Part shown: positions 1-14,631 of the stretch, piece by piece
Layout of the letters: each line of letters opens with the position of its first letter
Position numbering within the stretch: the stretch's first letter is position 1
NCBI RefSeq assembly: GCF_963678635.1
Contig: NC_087063.1
Span: forward strand, 77,771,617-77,835,616
Origin: Symsagittifera roscoffensis
Lineage: Eukaryota > Xenacoelomorpha > Acoela > Convolutidae
Reading direction: 5' to 3'
DNA length: 64,000 nt
Program-made: the position numbers and the translations under genes
The notes under the pieces: generated by a model
What the model was told of the DNA's origin: nothing
Database searches by the model: none
What the model saw: the letters and a program-made list of their open reading frames with translations, nothing else

Positions 1-2699
1 TCTACGGAGGTCAATCCGCGTGTATGTTTGGTGGATGGAATTTTTTGGTAGGCAGTTTCGGTCTATGGAGGTCAATCCGGGTGTATGTTTGGTGCATGGA
101 ATTAGATGGTAGGCTTTCTTTGTCTTTGGAGGTCATGCCGGGTGTATGCATGGAACTTTATGGTAGGTAGTTTTGATGTATGGAGATCAACCCATCAAGT
201 ATGGAGGTCAAATATGTTGTATGTTTGGTGCGTGGAATTATGTGATAGGCAGTTTTGGTCTACGGAGGTCAATCCGCGTGTATGTTTGGTGGATGGAATT
301 TTTTGGTAGGCAGTTTCGGTCTATGGAGGTCAATCCGGGTGTATGTTTGGTGCATGCATTTATATGGTAGGCAATTTTGTCTATGGAGGTCAACCCGGGT
401 GTATGTTTTGGCGCATGGATCTTTAAGGTAGGCAGTTTGGTGTATGGAGGTCAACCCGTCAAGTATGGAGGTCAAGTATGGTGTATGTTTGGTGCATGGA
501 ACTATGTGGTAGGCAGTTTTGGTCTATGGAGGTCAATCCGGGTGTATGTTTGGTAGATGGAATTATGTGGAAGGCAGTTTTGGTCTATGGAGGTCAACTC
601 GGGTGTATGTTTGGTGCATGGAATTATATGGTAGGCAATTTTGTCTATGGAGGTCAACCCGGGTGTATGTTTGGTGCATGGAATTATATGGTAGGCAGTT
701 TTGGTCTATGCAGGTCAATCCGGGTGTATGTTTCGTGCATGGAACTATATGGTAAGCATTTTTGTCTATTGAGGTCAATCCGGGTGTATGTTTGGTGTAT
801 GGAATTGTATGGTAGGTAGTTTCGGTCTATGCAGGTCAATCCGGGTGTATGTTTGGTGCATGTAATTATATGCTAGGCAGTTTTGGTCTATGGAGGTCAA
901 TCCGGGTGTATGTTTGGTGCATGGAACTATGTGGTAGGCAGTTTTGGTCTATGGAGATCAATCCGGGTGTATGTTTGGTAGATGGAATTATGTGGAAGGC
1001 AGTTTTGGTCTATGGAGGTCAACTCGGGTGTATGTTTGGTGCATGGAATTATATGGTAGGCAATTTTGTCTATGGAGGTCAACCCGGGTGTATGTTTGGT
1101 GCATGGAATTATATGGTAGGCAGTTTTGGTCTATGCAGGTCAATCCGGGTGTATGTTTCGTGCATGGAACTATATGGTAGGCAGTTTCGGTCTATGGAGG
1201 TCAATCCGGGTGTGAGTTTGGTGAATGGAACTTTATGGTAGGCAGTTTTGATGTATGGAGATCAACCCATCAAGTATGGAGGTCAAGTATGTTGTATGTT
1301 TGGTGCGTGGAATTATGTGATAGGCAGTTTTGGTCTACGGAGGTCAATCCGGGTCTATTTTGTTGCATGGAATTAGCTGGTAGGCAGTTTTGGTCTATGG
1401 AGGTCAACTCGGGTGTATGTTTGGTGCATGGAATTAGATGGTAGGCTTTCTTTGTCTTTGGAGGTCATGCCGGGTGTATGTTTGGTGCATGGAATTATAT
1501 GGTAGGCAGTTTCGGTCTATGGAGGTCAATCCGGGTGTGAGTTTGGTGCATGGAACTTTATGGTAGGTAGTTTTGATGTATGGAGATCAACCCATCAAGT
1601 ATGGAGGTCAAGTATGTTGTATGTTTGGTGCGTGGAATTATGTGATAGGCAGTTTTGGTCTACGGAGGTCAATCCGCGTGTATGTTTGGTGGATGGAACT
1701 ATTTGGCAGGCAGTTTTGGTCTATGGAGTTCAATCTGGGTGTATGTTTGGTGTATGGAATTTTATGTAGGCAATTTCGATCTATGGAGGTCAATCCGGGT
1801 GTATGTTTGGTGCATGCATTTATATGGTAGGCAATTTTGTCTATGGAGGCCAACCCGGGTGTATGTTTTGGTGCATGGATCTTTAAGGTAGGCAGTTTGG
1901 TGTATGGAGGTCAACCCGTCAGGTATGGAGGTCAAGTATGGTGTATGTTTGGTGCATGGAACTATGTGGTAGGCAGTTTTGGTCTATGGAGGTCAATCCG
2001 GTTGTATGTTTGGTAGATGGAATTATGTGGAAGGCAGTTTTGGTCTATGGAGGTCAACCCGGGTGTATGTTTGGTGCAAGGAGTTATATGGTAGGCAATT
2101 TTGTCTATGGAGGTCAACCCGGGTGTATGTTTGGTGCATGGAATTATATGGTAGGCAGTTTTGGTCTATGCAGGTCAATCCGGGTGTATGTTTCGTGCAT
2201 GGAACTATATGGTAAGCATTTTTGTCTATTGAGGTCAATCCGGGTGTATGTTTGGTGTATGGAATTGTATGGTAGGTAGTTTTGGTCTATGCAGGTCAAT
2301 CCGGGTGTATGTTTGGTGCATGTAATTATATGGTAGGCAGTTTTGGTCTATGGAGGTCAATCCGGGTGTATGTTTGGTGCATGGAACTATGTGGTAGGCA
2401 GTTTTGCTCTATGGAGATCAATCCGGGTGTATGTTTGGTAGATGGAATTATATGGTAGGCAATTTTGTCTATGGAGGTCAACCCGGGTGTATGTTTGGTG
2501 CATGGAATTATATGGTAGGCAGTTTTGGTCTATGCAGGTCAATCCGGGTGTATGTTTCGTGCATGGAACTATATTGTAGGCATTTTTGTCTATGGAGGTC
2601 AACCCGAGTGTATGTTTGGTGCATGGAATTAGATGTTAGGCAGTTTTGGTCTAAGGAGGTCAACTCGGAAGTATGTTTGATGCATGGAATTAAATGGTA

Positions 2700-4769
2700 G
2701 GCATTTTTGGTCTATGCAGGTCAATCCGGGTGTATGTTTGGTGCATGGAATCATATGGTAGGCATTTTTTTCTATGGAGGTCAATCCGGGTGTATGTTTG
2801 GTGTATGGAATTGTATGGTAGGTAGTTTCAGTCTATGCAGGTCAATCCGGGTGTATGTTTGGTGCATGTAATTATATGGTAGGCAGTTTTGGTCTATGGA
2901 GGTCAATCCGGGTGTATGTTTGATGCGTGGAAATATATGGTGGGCAATTTTGTCTATGGAGGTCAACCCGGGTGTATGTTTGGTGCATGGAAATTTATGG
3001 TAGGCAGTTTTGGTGTATGGAGGTCAATCCGGGTGTATTTTTGGTGCAAGAATCTTTATGGTAGGCAGTTTTGGTGAATGGAGGTCAACCTGTCAAGTAT
3101 GGAGGGCAAGTATGCTGCACGTTTGGTGCATGGAATTATGTGGTAGGCAGTTTTGGTCTATCGAGGTCAACCCGGTTGTATTTTGGTGTGTGAAATTATG
3201 TGGTAGGCAGTTTCGGTCTATGGAGGTCAATCCGGGTGTATAATTGGTGCATGGAACTATATGGTAGGCAATTTTGTCTATGGAGGTCAACCCGGGTGTA
3301 TGTTTTGGTGCATGGAACTTTATGGTAGGCAGTTTTTGTGTATGGAGGTCAACCCGTCAAGTATGAAGGTCAAGTATGGTGAAGGTTTGGTGCATGAAAT
3401 TATGTGGTAGGCAGTTTTGGTCTATGGAGGTCAACCCGGCTGTATGTTTGGTGGATGGAATTATATGGTAGGCAGTTTTGGTCTAAGGAGGTCAATCCGG
3501 GTGTATGTTTGGTGCAAGAATCTTTATGGTAGGCAGTTTTGGTGTATGGAGGTCAACCTGTCAAGTATGGAGGTCAAGTATGCTGCACGTTTGGTGCATG
3601 GAATTATGTGGTAGGCAGTTTTGGTCTATGGAGGTCAACCCGGTTGTCTTTTGGTGCTTGGAATTATGTGGTAGGCAGTTTCGGTCTATGGAGGTCAATC
3701 CGGCCGTATAATTGGTGCATGGAGTTATATGGTAGGCATTTTTGGTCTATGCAGGTCAATCCGGATGTATGTTTGGTGCATGGAATCATATGGTAGGCAT
3801 TTTTTTCTATGGAGGTCAATCCGGGTGTATGTTTGGTGTATGGAATTGTATGGTAGGTAGTTTCAGTCTATGCAGGTCAATCCGGGTGTATGTTTGGTGC
3901 ATGTAATTATATGGTAGGCAGTTTTGGTCTATGGAGGTCAATCCGGGTGTATGTTTGGTGCGTGGAAAAATATGGTGGGCAATTTTGTCTATGGAGGTCA
4001 ACCCGGGTGTATGTTTGGTGCATGGAAATTTATGGTAGGCAGTTTTGGTGTATGGAGGTCAATCCGGGTGTATTTTTGGTGCAAGAATCTTTATGGTAGG
4101 CAGTTTTGGTGTATGGAGGTCAACCTGTCAAGTATGGAGGGCAAGTATGCTGCACGTTTGGTGCATGGAATTATGTGGTAGGCAGTTTTGGTCTATCGAG
4201 GTCAACCCGGTTGTATTTTGGTGTGTGAAATTATGTGGTAGGCAGTTTCGGTCTATGGAGGTCAATCCGGGTGTATAATTGGTGCATGGAACTATATGGT
4301 AGGCAATTTTGTCTATGGAGGTCAATCCGGGTGTATGTTTTGGTGCATGGAACTTTATGGTAGGCAGTTTTTGTGTATGGAGGTCAACCCGTCAAGTATG
4401 AAGGTCAAGTATGGTGAAGGTTTGGTGCATGAAATTATGTGGTAGGCAGTTTTGGTCTTTGGAGGTCAACCCGGCTGTATGTTTGGTGGATGGAATTATA
4501 TGGTAGGCAGTTTTGGTCTAAGGAGGTCAATCCGGGTGTATGTTTGGTGCAAGAATCTTTATGGTAGGCAGTTTTGGTGTATGGAGGTCAACCTGTCAAG
4601 TATGGAGGTCAAGTATGCTGCACGTTTGGTGCATGGAATTATGTGGTAGGCAGTTTTGGTCTATGGAGGTCAACCCGGTTGTATTTTGGTGCTTGGAATT
4701 ATGTGGTAGGCAGTTTCGGTCTATGGAGGTCAATCCGGCCGTATAATTGGTGCATGGAGTTATATGGTA
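2700..4769. repeat. higher-order repeat, two ~1035 bp copies
   Basis: Positions 2700-3734 and 3735-4769 are near-identical blocks of satellite units offset by exactly 1035 bp. Distinctive variants recur at the same offset, for example the ATGGAATCATATGG unit, the TTGGTGTGTGAAATT unit (once in each surrounding series) and the GTCAAGTATGAAGG long unit. This shows multi-unit blocks being duplicated as a whole. Confidence 0.85.
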
Positions 4770-4934
4770 GGCAATTTTGTCTATGGAGGTCAACCCGGAT
4801 GTAGGTTTTGGTACATGGAACTTTATGGTAGGCAGGTTTCGTGTATGGAGGTCAAACCGTCAAGTATGAAGGTCAAGTATGGTGAAATTTTGGTGCATGA
4901 AATTATGTGGTAGGCAGTTTTGGGCTATGAAGGT

Positions 4935-6896
4935 CAATCCGGGTGTATGTTTGGTGGATGGAATTATATGGTAGGCAGTTTTGGTCTATGGAGGTCAACC
5001 CGGATGTATTTTGTTGCATGGAATTATATGGTAGGCAACTTTGTCTATGGAGGTCAACCCGGGTGTATGTTTGTTGCATGGAAATTTATGGTAGGCAGTT
5101 TTGGTGTATGGAGGTCAATCCGGGTGTATGTTTGGTGCAAGAATCTTTATGGTAGGCAGTTTTGGTGTATGGAGGTCAACCTTTCAAGTATGGAGGTCAC
5201 GTATGCTGCACGTTTGGTGAATGGAGTTATGTGGTAGGCAGTTTTGGTCTATCGAGGTCAACCCGGTTGAATTTTGGTGCATGAAATTATGTTGTAGGCA
5301 GCTTCGGTCTATGGAGGTCAATTCTGCTGTATAATTGGTGGATGGAATTATATGGTAGGCAGTTTTGGTCTATGGAGGTCAACCCGAGTGTATAATTGGT
5401 GCATGGAATTATATGGTAGGCAATTTTGTCTATGGAGGTCAACCCGGGTGTATTTTTTTGTGCATGGAACTTTATGGTAGGCAGTTTTTGTGTATGGAGG
5501 TCAATCCGTCAAGTATGAAGGTCAAGTATGGTGAAAGTTTGGTGCATGAAAATATGTGGTAGGTAGTTTTGGGCTATGAAGGTCAATCCGGGTGTATGTT
5601 TGGTGCATGGAATTATGTGGTAGGCAGTTTTGGTCTATGGAGGTCAACCCGGTTGTATTTTGGTGCATGGAATTATGTGGTAGGCAGTTTCGGTCTATAG
5701 AGGTCAATCCTGCTGTATAATTGGTGCAGGGAATTATTTGGTAGGCAATTTTGTCTATGGACGTCAACCCGGGTGTATGTTTTGGTGCATGGGACTTTAT
5801 GGTAGGCAGTTTTCGTATATGGAGGTCAACCCGTCAAAGATGAAGGTCAAGTATGGTGAAAGTTTGGTGCATGAAATTATGAGGTAGGCAGTTTTGGGCT
5901 ATGAAGGTCAATCCGGGTGTATGTTTGGTGGATGGAATTATATGGTAGGCAGTTTTGGTCTATGGAGGTCAACCCGGTTGTATTTTGTTGCATGGAATTA
6001 GATGGTAGGCATTTTTGGTCTTTGGAGGTCAATCCGGGTGTATGTTTGGTGCATGGAACTATATGGTAGGCAATTTTGTCTATGGAGAAACCCGGGTGTA
6101 TGTTTGGTGCATGGAATTTTATGGTAGGCAGTTTTAGTGTATGAAGGTCAACCCGTCAAGTAAGGAGGTGAGGTATGGTTTATGTTTGTTGCAAGGAATT
6201 ATGTGGTAGGCAGTTTTAGTCTTCGGAGGTCAATCCGCGTGTATGTTTGGTGGATGGAATTATATGGTAGGCAGTTTTGGTCTATGGAGGTCAACCCGGA
6301 TGTATTTTGTTGCATGGAATTATATGGTAGGCAATTTTGTCTATGGAGGTCAACCCGGGTGTATGTTTGTTGCATGGAAATTTATGGTAGGCAGTTTTGG
6401 TGTATGGAGGTCAATCCGGGTGTATGTTTGGTGCAAGAATCTTTATGGTAGGCAGTTTTGGTGTATGGAGGTCAACCTTTCAAGTATGGAGGTCACGTAT
6501 GCTGCACGTTTGGTGAATGGAGTTATGTGGTAGGCAGTTTTGGTCTATCGAGGTCAACCCGGTTGAATTTTGGTGCATGAAATTATGTTGTAGGCAGCTT
6601 CGGTCTATGGAGGTCAATTCTGCTGTATAATTGGTGGATGGAATTATATGGTAGGCAGTTTTGGTCTATGGAGGTCAACCCGAGTGTATAATTGGTGCAT
6701 GGAATTATATGGTAGGCAATTTTGTCTATGGAGGTCAACCCGGGTGTATTTTTTTGTGCATGGAACTTTATGGTAGGCAGTTTTTGTGTATGGAGGTCAA
6801 TCCGTCAAGTATGAAGGTCAAGTATGGTGAAAGTTTGGTGCATGAAAATATGTGGTAGGCAGTTTTGGGCTATGAAGGTCAATCCGGGTGTATGTT
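4935..6896. repeat. higher-order repeat, ~665 bp blocks 1296 bp apart
   Basis: The block at about 4935-5600 recurs at about 6231-6896 (offset 1296 bp) with the same series of variant units, including the TTTTGTTGCATGG, TTTTTTTGTGCATGG and TTCTGCTGTATAATTGG variants. Intervening units differ. A further copy of part of this series occurs near 7800-8150. Confidence 0.75.
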
Positions 6897-7787
6897 TGGT
6901 GGATGGAATTATATGGTAGGCAGTTTTGTTCTATGGAGGTCAACCCGGGTGTATAATTGGTGCATGAAATTATATGGTAGGCAATTTTGTCTATGGAGGT
7001 CAACCCGGGTGTATGTTTTGGTGCATAGAACTTTATGGTAGGCAGTTTTTGTGTATGGAGGTCAACCCATTAAGTATGAAGGTCAAGTATGGTGAAGGTT
7101 TGGTGCATGAAATTATGTGGTAAGCAGTTTTGGTCTATGGAGGTCAATCCGGGTGTATGTTTGATGGATGGAATTATATGGTAGGCAGTTTTGGTCTATG
7201 GAGGTCAATCCGGGTGTATGTTTGGTGCAAGAATCTTTATGGTAGGCAGTTTTGGTGTATGGCGGTCAACCTGTCAAGTATGAAGGTCAAGTATGGTGAA
7301 AGTTTGGCGCATGAAAATATGTGGTAGGCAGTTTTGGGCTATGAAGGTCAATCCGGGTGTATGTTTGGTGGACGGAATTATATGGTAGGCAGTTTTGTTC
7401 TATGGAGGTCAACCCGGGTGTATAATTGGTGCATGAAATTATATGGTAGGCAATTTTGTCTATGGAGGTCAACCCGGGTGTATGTTTTGGTGCATAGAAC
7501 TTTATGGTAGGCAGTTTTTGTGTATGGAGGTCAACCCATCAAGTATGAAGGTCAAGTATGGTGAAGGTTTGGTGCATGAAATTATGAGGTAAGCAGTTTT
7601 GGTCTATGGAGGTCAATCCGGGTGTATGTTTGGTGGATGGAATTATATGGTAGGCAGTTTTGGTCTATGGAGGTCAATCCGGGTGTATGTTTGGTGCAAG
7701 AATCTTTATGGTAGGCAGTTTTGGTGTATGGCGGTCAACCTGTCAAGTATGAAGGTCAAGTATGGTGAAAGTTTGGTGCATGAAAAT
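6850..7787. repeat. higher-order repeat, two 469 bp copies
   Basis: Blocks 6850-7318 and 7319-7787 match with an offset of 469 bp. They share the TTTTGTTCTATGG, GCATAGAACTTTATGG and TATGGCGGTCAACC variants, so they form the youngest short higher-order repeat visible in this array. Confidence 0.75.
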
Positions 7788-10700
7788 ATGTGGTAGGCAG
7801 TTTTGGTCTATCGAGGTCAACCCGGTTGAATTTTGGTGCATGAAATTATGTTGTAGGCAGCTTCGGTCTATGGAGGTCAATTCTGCTGTATAATTGGTGG
7901 ATGGAATTATATGGTAGGCAGTTTTGGTCTATGGAGGTCAACCCGAGTGTATAATTGGTGCATGGAATTATATGGTAGGCAATTTTGTCTATGGAGGTCA
8001 ACCCGGGTGTATTTTTTTGTGCATGGAACTTTATGGTAGGCAGTTTTTGTGTATGGAGGTCAATCCGTCAAGTATGAATGTCAAGTATGGTGAAAGTTTG
8101 GTGCATGAAAATATGTGGTAGGCAGTTTTGGGCTATGAAGGTCAATCCGGGTGTATGTTTGGTGGATGGAATTATATGGTAGGCAGTTTTGTTCTATGGA
8201 GGTCAACCCGGGTGTATAATTGGTGCATGAAATTATATGGTAGGCAATTTTGTCTATGGAGGTCAACCCGGGTGTATGTTTTGGTGCATAGAACTTTATG
8301 GTAGGCAGTTTTTGTGTATGGAGGTCAACCCATCAAGTATGAAGGTCAAGTATGGTGAAGGTTTGGTGCATGAAATTATGTGGTAAGCAGTTTTGGTCTA
8401 TGGAGGTCAATCCGGGTGCACGTTTGGTGCATGGAATTATGTGGTAGGCAGTTTTGGTCTATGGAGGTCAACCCGGTTGTATTTTGGTGCATGGAATTAT
8501 GTGGTAGGCAGTTTCGGTCTATAGAGGTCAATCCTGCTGTATAATTGGTGCAGGGAATTATTTGGTAGGCAATTTTGTCTATGGACGTCAACCCGGGTGT
8601 ATGTTTTGGTGCATGGAATTTTATGGTAGGCAGTTTTAGTGTATGAAGGTCAACCCGTCAAGTAAGGAGGTGAGGTATGGTTTATGTTTGTTGCAAGGAA
8701 TTATGTGGTAGGCAGTTTTAGTCTACGGAGGTCAATCCGCGTGTATGTTTGGTGAATGGAATTATATGGTAGGCAGTTTTGGTCTAAAGAGGTCAATCTG
8801 GGTGTATGTTTGGTGCAAGAATCTTTATGGTAGAAAGGTTTGGTGTATGGAGGTGAACCTTTTAAGTATGGAGGTCAAGTATGCTGCACGTTTGGTGCAT
8901 GGAATTATGTGGTAGGCAGTTTTGGTCTATGGAGGTCAACCCGGTTGTATTTTGGTGCATGGAATTATGTGGTAGGCAGTTTCAGTCTATGGAGGTCAAC
9001 CCGGCTGTATGTTTTGGTGCATGGATTTTTATGGTAGGCAGTTTTCGTGTATGGAGGACAACCCGTCAAGTATGAAGGTCAAGTATGGTGAAGGTTTGGT
9101 GCATGAAATTATGTGGTAGGCAGTTTTGGTCTATGAGGATCAATCCGGGTGTATGTTTGGTTGATGGAATTATATGGTAGGCAGTTTTGGTCTATGGAGG
9201 TCAACCCGGTTGTATTTTGTTGCATGGAATTAGATGGTAGGCAGTTTTGGTCTTTGGAGGTCAACCCGGGTATATGTTTGGTGCATGGAATTATATGGTA
9301 GGCAGTTTCGGCCTATGGAGGTCAATCCAGGTGTATGTTTGGTGCATGGAATTATATTGTAGGCAGTTTCGGTCTATGGAGGTCAATCCGGGTGTATGTT
9401 TGGTGTATGGAATTGTATGGTAGGTAGTTTCGGTCTATGCAGTTCAATCCGGGTGTATGTTTGGTGCATGTAATTATATGGTAGGCAGTTTTGGTCTATG
9501 GAGGTCAATCAGGGTGTATAATTGGTGCATGGAATTATATGGTAGGCAATTTTGTCTATGGAGGTCAACCCGGTTGTATTTTGGTGCATGGAATTATGTG
9601 GTAGGCAGTTTCGGTCTATGGAGGTCAATCCGGGTGTATAATTGGTGCATGGAATTATATGGTAGGCAATTTTGGTCTATGGAGGTCAATCCGGGTGTAT
9701 GTTTGGTGGATGGAATTATATGGTAGGCAGTTTTGGTCTATGGAGGTCAATCAGGGTGTATAATTGGTGCATGGAATTATATGGTAGGCAATTTTGTCTA
9801 TGGAGGTCAACCCGGTTGTATTTTGGTGCATGGAATTATGTGGTAGGCAGTTTCGGTCTATGGAGGTCAATCCGGGTGTATAATTGGTGCATGGAATTAT
9901 ATGGTAGGCAATTTTGGTCTATGGAGGTCAACCCGGTTGTATTTTGGTGCATGGAATTATGTGGTAGGCAGTTTCGGTCTATGGAGGTCAATCCGGGTGT
10001 ATAATTGGTGCATGGAATTATGTGGTAGGCAGTTTCGGTCTATGGAGGTCAATCCGGGTGTATAATTGGTGCATGGAATTATATGGTAGGCAATTTTGTC
10101 TATGGAGGTCAACCCGGCTGTATGTTTTGGTGCATGGAACTTTATGGTGGGCAGTGTTCGTGTATGGAGGTCAACCTGTCAAGTATGAAGGTCAATCCGG
10201 GTGTATGTTTGGTGTATGGAATTGTATGGTAGGTAGTTTCGGTCTATGCAGTTCAATCCGGGTGTATGTTTGGTGCATGTAATTATATGGTAGGCAGTTT
10301 TGGTCTATGGAGGTCAATCAGGGTGTATAATTGGTGCATGGAATTATATGGTAGGCAATTTTGTCTATGGAGGTCAACCCGGTTGTATTTTGGTGCATGG
10401 AATTATGTGGTAGGCAGTTTCGGTCTATGGAGGTCAATCCGGGTGTATAATTGGTGCATGGAATTATATGGTAGGCAATTTTGGTCTATGGAGGTCAATC
10501 CGGGTGTATGTTTGGTGCATGAAATTATGTGGTAGGCAGTTTTGGTCTATGGAGGTCAATCCGGGTGTATGTTTGGTGGATGGAATTATATGGTAGGCAG
10601 TTTTGTTCTATGGAGGTCAACCCGGTTGTATTTTGGTGCATGGAATTATGTGGTAGGCAGTTTCGGTCTATGGAGGTCAATCCGGGTGTATAATTGGTGC

Positions 10701-13700
10701 ATGGAATTATATGGTAGGCAATTTTGTCTATGGAGGTCAACCCGGCTGTATGTTTTGGTGCATGGAACTTTATGGTGGGCAGTGTTCGTGTATGGAGGTC
10801 AACCTGTCAAGTATGAAGGTCAAGTATGGTGAAGGTTTGGTGCATGAAATTATGTGGTAGGCAGTTTTGGTCTATGGAGATCAATCCGGGTGTATGTTTG
10901 GTTGATGGAATTATATGGTAGGCAGTTTCGGCCTATGGAGCTCAATCCGGGATGTATGTTTGGTTCATGGAATTATATGGTAGGCAGTTTCAGTCTATGG
11001 AGGTCAATCGTGGTGTATGTTTGGTGTATGGAATTGTATGGTAGGCAGTTTTGGTCTATGAAGGTCAACCCGGTTGTATTTTGTTGCATGGAATTAGATG
11101 GTAGGTAGTTTTGGTCTTTGGAGGTCAAACCGGGTGTTGGTTTGGTGCATGGAATTATATGGTAGGCAGTTTCGGCCTATGGAGCTCAATCCGGGATGTA
11201 TGTTTGGTTCATGGAATTATATGGTAGGCAGTTTCAGTCTATGGAGGTCAATCCGGGTGTATGTTTGGTTGATGGAATTATATGGTAGGCAGTTTCGGCC
11301 TATGGAGCTCAATCCGGGATGTATGTTTGGTTCATGGAATTATATGGTAGGCAGTTTCAGTCTATGGAGGTCAATCGTGGTGTATGTTTGGTGTATGGAA
11401 TTGTATATTAGGTAGTTTCGGTCTATGCAGGTCAATCCGGGTGTATGTTTGGTGCATGTAATTATATGGTAGGCAGTTTTGGTCTATGGAGGTCAACCCG
11501 GGTGTATGTTTGGTTGATGGAATTATATGGTAGGCAGTTTCGGCCTATGGAGCTCAATCCGGGATGTATGTTTGGTTCATGGAATTATATGGTAGGCAGT
11601 TTCAGTCTATGGAGGTCAATCGTGGTGTATGTTTGGTGTATGGAATTGTATATTAGGTAGTTTCGGTCTATGCAGGTCAATCCGGGTGTATGTTTGGTGC
11701 ATGTAATTATATGGTAGGCAGTTTTGGTCTATGGAGGTCAACCCGGGTGTATGTTTGGTGCATGTAATTATATGGTAGGTAGTTTGTGGTCAATGGAGGT
11801 CAATCCGGGTGTATGTTTGGTGCATGTAACTATATGGTAGGCAGTTTCGGCCTATGCAGGTCAATCCGGGTGTATGTTTGGTGCATGTAATTATATGGTA
11901 GGCAGTTTTGGTCTATGGAGGTCAACCCGGGTGTATGTTTGGTGCATGTAATTATATGGTAGGCACTTTTGTCTCTGGAGGTCAACCCGGGTGAATGTTT
12001 GGTGCAGGGAATTATATGGTAGGCAGTTTCGGTCTATGGAGGTCAACCCGGGTGTATGTTTGGTGCATGGAATTATATGGATGGCAGTTTCGGTCTATGC
12101 AGGCCAATCCGGGTGTATGTTTGGTGCATGTAATTATATGGTAGGCAGTTTTGGTCTATGTAGGACAATCCGGGTGTATTTTTGGTGCAGGTAATTATAT
12201 GGTAGGCAGTTTTGGTCTATGGAGGTCAACCCGGGTGTATGTTTGGTGCATGTAATTATATGGTAGGTAGTTTGTGGTCTATGGAGGTCAATCCGGGTGT
12301 ATGTTTGGTGCATGTAACTATATGGTAGGCAGTTTCGGCCTATGCAGGTCAATCCGGGTGTATGTTTGGTGCATGTAATTATATGGTAGGCAGTTTTGGT
12401 CTATGGAGGTCAACCCGGGTGTATGTTTGGTGCATGTAATTATATGGTAGGCACTTTTGTCTCTGGAGGTCAACCCGGGTGAATGTTTGGTGCAGGGAAT
12501 TATATGGTAGGCAGTTTCGGTCTATGGAGGTCAACCCGGGTGTATATTTGGTGCATGGAATTATATGGTAGGCAGTTTCGGTCTATGCAGGCCAATCCGG
12601 GTGTATGTTTGGTGCATGTAATTATATGGTAGGCAGTTTTGGTCTATGTAGGACAATCCGGGTGTATTTTTGGTGCAGGTAATTATATGGTAGGCAGTTT
12701 TGGTCTATGGAGGTCAATCCGGGTGTATGTTTGGTGCATGTAATTATATGGTAGGCAGTTTTGTTGTATGGAGGTCAACCCGGGTGTATGTTTGGTGCAT
12801 GGAATTAAATGGTAGGCAGTTTTGGTCTATGGAGGTCAATCCGGGTGTATGTTTGGTGCATGTAATTTTATGGTAGGCAGTTTTGGTCTATGGAGGTCAA
12901 TCCGGGTGTATGTTTGGTGCATGTAATTATATGGTAGGCAGTTTTGGTCTATGGAGGTCAATCCGAGTGTGTGTTTGGTGCATGTAATTATATGGTAGGC
13001 AGTTTTGGTGTATGGAGGTCAACCCGGGTGTATGTTTGGTGCATGGAATTATATGGTAGGCAGTTTCGGTCTATGCAGGCCAATCCGGGGGTATGTTTGG
13101 TGCATTTAATTATATGGTAGGCAGTTTTGGTCTATGTAGGTCAATCCGGGTGTATTTTTGGTGCAAGTAATTATATGGTAGGCAGTTTTGGTCTATGGAG
13201 GTCAATCCGGGTGTATGTTTGGTGCATGTGATTATACGGTAGGCAGTTTTGGTGTATGGAGGTCAACCCGGGTGTATGTTTGGTGCATGGAATTATATGG
13301 TAGGCAGTTTTGGTCTATGGAGGTCAATCCGGGTGTATGTTTGGTGCATGTAATTATATGGTAGGCAGTTTTGGTCTATGGAGGTCAATCCGGGTGTATG
13401 TTTGGTGCATGTAATTATATGGTAGGCAGTTTTGGTCTATGGAGGTCAATCCGGGTGTATTTTTGGTGTAAGTAATTATATGGTAGGCAGTTTTGGTCTA
13501 TGGAGGTCAATCCGGATGTATGTTTGGTGCAAGTAATTATATGGTAGGCAGTTTTGGTGTATGGAGGTCAACTCGGGTGTATGTTTGGTGCATGGAATTT
13601 TATGGTAGGCAGTTTTGGTCTATGGAGGTCAATCCGGGTGTATGTTTGGTGCAAGTAATTATATGGTAGGCAGTTTTGGTGTATGGAGGTCAACCCGGGT

Positions 13701-14631
13701 GTATGTTTGGTGCATGTATTTATATGGTAGGCAGTTTCGGTCTATGCAGGTCAATCCGGGTGTATGTTTGGTGCATGTAATTATATGGTAGGCAGTTTCG
13801 GTCTATGGAGGTCAATCCGTGTGTATGTTTGGTGCATGGAACTATATGGTAAGTAATTTTGGTGTATGGAGGTCAATGACCCGGTGCATGACCCGGGCTT
13901 TTTTGGAGTATGAACCAGTCTTTTTGTATGGTCCAATTGGATCGAATATACGTAACAACTCACTGCGCTATGACGACCCCATTTTTAAATCGCAACTCTT
14001 AATTTTTCCTTTTTACATGTATGATGTTGTTTTAGTCAAGCAGCACGTTTTGCCCACACAACTGTGGTGAAGCCACTTCAAAAGTTCATAAGTGCAACAA
14101 TACTCATACTCGTTGCATCTGTCAGATCGTGTCACCAATGAGAGAGCGAGAGAGAAATTGGCGTTGTAGCTTAAAATGGCTAGAAAAAACAGAGGAGAAA
14201 GAAATTGCAGCGTCAGTTTGCCGTATTTGAAATGGTCTACGCTATGGTATATATTATATTATGCAATACATTTAAACCTGGGGTGCAAATTAATCACTGC
14301 GCAGTATGGTAATTGTTATACGAAGATTCATTAAAGGAGTCAAATCAACTTTTTAATGATTGTTCACGGCTTTAAGTATCAAAGCTCTAAAATTTTAATA
14401 TAGCTTTTGTTTCTTTTTGATCTAGCTGAGAAAGGTTTCTCGACGAATGTGAACACCTTATCCCAGTTGGTGGCCATTTCCTTTTAGATGCTATTGGTCA
14501 TAACCAAATTCAAGAACATCTATATCGACAGTCTGTTCAACGGGGTCGAAGTTTTTATTTTGTTCACAACTATAATCCGGATCTACTCAAAAATCCTCCC
14601 TATTGTATCTACTTTTACAATCTCCCTCCCC

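Larger units (their letters stand above)
1..13877. repeat. satellite array, ~61 bp unit
   Basis: Head-to-tail repeats of a unit reading roughly GGTAGGCAGTTTTGGTCTAT-GGAGGTCAATCCGGGTGTAT-GTTTGGTGCATGGAATTATAT. Most units are 60 or 61 bp. A recurring longer variant adds a GTCAAGTATGGAGGTCAAGTAT-type insert (for example near 185, 460, 1265, 3085 and 3555). The GGAGGTCAAYCCGG block is the most constant part and the ATGTAATTATAT/ATGGAATTATAT/ATGGAACTTTAT part the most variable. The array begins before the window and stops abruptly at about 13877. It contains many chance ORFs because the unit has few stops, and none is a gene. Confidence 0.97.

Noticed and set aside
106-13700. Dozens of ORFs of 60-130 codons in the satellite, with peptides such as WCMELYGRQFWSMEV
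   Set aside because: They are translations of the 61 bp repeat, occur in several frames and both strands, and shift frame from unit to unit because 61 is not a multiple of three.
1-13877. Regular repeat that might suggest a CRISPR array
   Set aside because: Units are contiguous with no unique spacers, and the genome is clearly eukaryotic.
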